NCBI GenBank assembly: GCA_009767595.1
Contig: VSDK01009736.1
Coordinates: 1 to 64,000, forward strand
Source: Symbiodinium kawagutii
Lineage: Eukaryota; Sar; Dinophyceae; Suessiales; Symbiodiniaceae
Direction: 5' to 3'
DNA: 64,000 nt
Shown here: positions 63,198 through 64,000 of the stretch, piece after piece
Layout of the letters: every line of letters begins with the position of its first letter
How positions within the stretch are numbered: position 1 is the first letter of the stretch
Position numbers and translations under genes: made by a program
The notes under the pieces: generated by a model
Told to the model about the DNA's origin: nothing
Databases searched by the model: none
What the model saw: the letters and a program-made list of their open reading frames with translations, nothing else

Positions 63198-64000
63198 TTG
63201 CATGGCATTGCCGAACCTAAGGTCACCGCAACACACGTGCAACGAGTTCTGACTGGAAAGCGGGAAAACCCCAATGCTGAACGGGACTGTCACAGAAAGT
63301 TCTCACGGTGGGGACATTCGCTACCGTTGCCAATCCAATCAATCCAGCATGAAGTTGATGGCAGAAATGTGTTGACAACGAACTGGGTGAAAGTGTCTGA
63401 CTGGTTGATGTATTTGCTGAAACGCATACCGGTTGTCCTCGGTAACCCTTCAGCTACTTTGCAAGAACAATGCCGGACATTCTGGACTTTGTTTCGATAT
63501 GAACACCCTGATCATGTGATCTTTCATTCGAACAAAGACTTGAGCCACTGTCTCCCAATTAATCTGTACGGAGATGAAGGACGAGGTCCAAAGCGTGCGC
63601 AATATCTAGAGATTACTTTTGAAACGCCTTTTGGAGTATTTGAACATACAAAGCCGTGTGGTTGCGCAAACGAGGTCAGGCGGCAGCCTGCTAGTGCAAC
63701 GCCAGACTGCCAAGAGCGTTGTCCGTTACCACCGGGCTTTGTGAAGACCTTGTCTACAAACTTGAAAGCCCACTCGTACTTGACAAAGCATTTGCTATTT
63801 GGGATGCCTTCATACCTTTACAAGGAGCATCCAAGCATTTTGGATGAACATCTACAACGTTTGTCTGTTGACATGCAAGACTTGTACAACAGTGGCTTGT
63901 TGATTGGGCAGGATCGTTGGTACGCAGTGCTGGTGGGAGTGAAGGGGGATATGAAGTTTCATTCTGAAACAATCTGCACTTTCACCAGGTGCCATTAAAC
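63198..64000 (+). CDS. Gene D: large exon of a dinoflagellate multicopy family, runs off the window
   Basis: Open from 63,198 (MHGIAEPKVTATHVQ) to a probable GT donor at about 63,988 (TFTR|GTGCC), about 263 residues. The frame is coding-like throughout. It includes LYGDEGRGPKRAQYLEI, the Cys pair KPCGC, a later CQERC, HSYLTKHLLFGMP, and a terminal VLVGVKGDMKFHSETI. The ordered motifs DLSHxxPxxxxGDEGRGxKR ... GHSFL ... GFKGDLK recur, as I recall, in very many Symbiodiniaceae gene models, where the protein continues with a Cys-containing C-terminal part. No catalytic function is established to my knowledge; a mobile-element origin is possible. The true start may be upstream, because an ATG at the beginning of a large exon is weak evidence. 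Confidence 0.65.

Overview
The window reads as nuclear DNA of a dinoflagellate, most likely Symbiodiniaceae-like. The evidence is sparse multi-exon genes, short exons with GT-AG and GC-AG introns whose donors interchange GT/GC between paralogues, strand-uniform gene blocks, tandem gene duplication, long (GAT)n tracts, and protein families I know only as expanded dinoflagellate families. No bacterial operon, rRNA or tRNA was seen. Most long open frames are shadows or repeat artefacts; real coding was recognised by comparing paralogous copies and by splice phase.

Left block (1-44,136, minus strand): a tandem array of one gene in four copies, transcribed right to left. The reconstructed protein (about 1,250-1,300 residues in the copy at 9,961-19,246) has an MGCACSKAS start (myristoylation/palmitoylation-like), Ser/Pro/Glu linker exons, one canonical EF-hand, helical exons, a domain with VSHFWGH, ALNQHAVADEVG, GGAVMVLDE and FKRIWCLFE motifs (TIR-like in layout, by inference), and up to 19 ankyrin repeats in one large last exon. 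Copy 0 (1-6,347) has lost an exon and has a frameshift. Copy 1 (9,961-19,246) looks intact. Copy 2 (21,907-29,720) looks intact but holds a 912-N gap. Copy 3 (42,315-44,136) is 5'-truncated. Between copies 2 and 3 about 10.4 kb of unrelated DNA carries a different minus-strand multi-exon gene (about 30.4-38.5 kb) that I do not recognise.

Middle (44.14-51.9 kb): a divergent strand-switch region with no convincing gene. It contains at least six different minisatellite families, five of them consecutive between 46.5 and 48.4 kb.

Right block (51.9-64 kb, plus strand): at least four multi-exon genes of dinoflagellate-expanded families. A (53.2-55.8 kb) has acidic and Lys/Ala-rich parts. B (56.5-58.2 kb) has a methyltransferase-like FIEMFAGKARLT motif. 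C (58.5-62.6 kb) is charged and coiled-coil rich with a basic tail. D (63.2 kb to the edge) is a large exon of another expanded family. A foldback (MITE-like) element sits in an intron of B, and a 21-bp triplicate lies just 3' of B.

The most interesting item is the receptor-like array: predicted membrane anchor, Ca2+ sensor, TIR-like domain and a variable ankyrin module in one protein, duplicated and diversifying in tandem.
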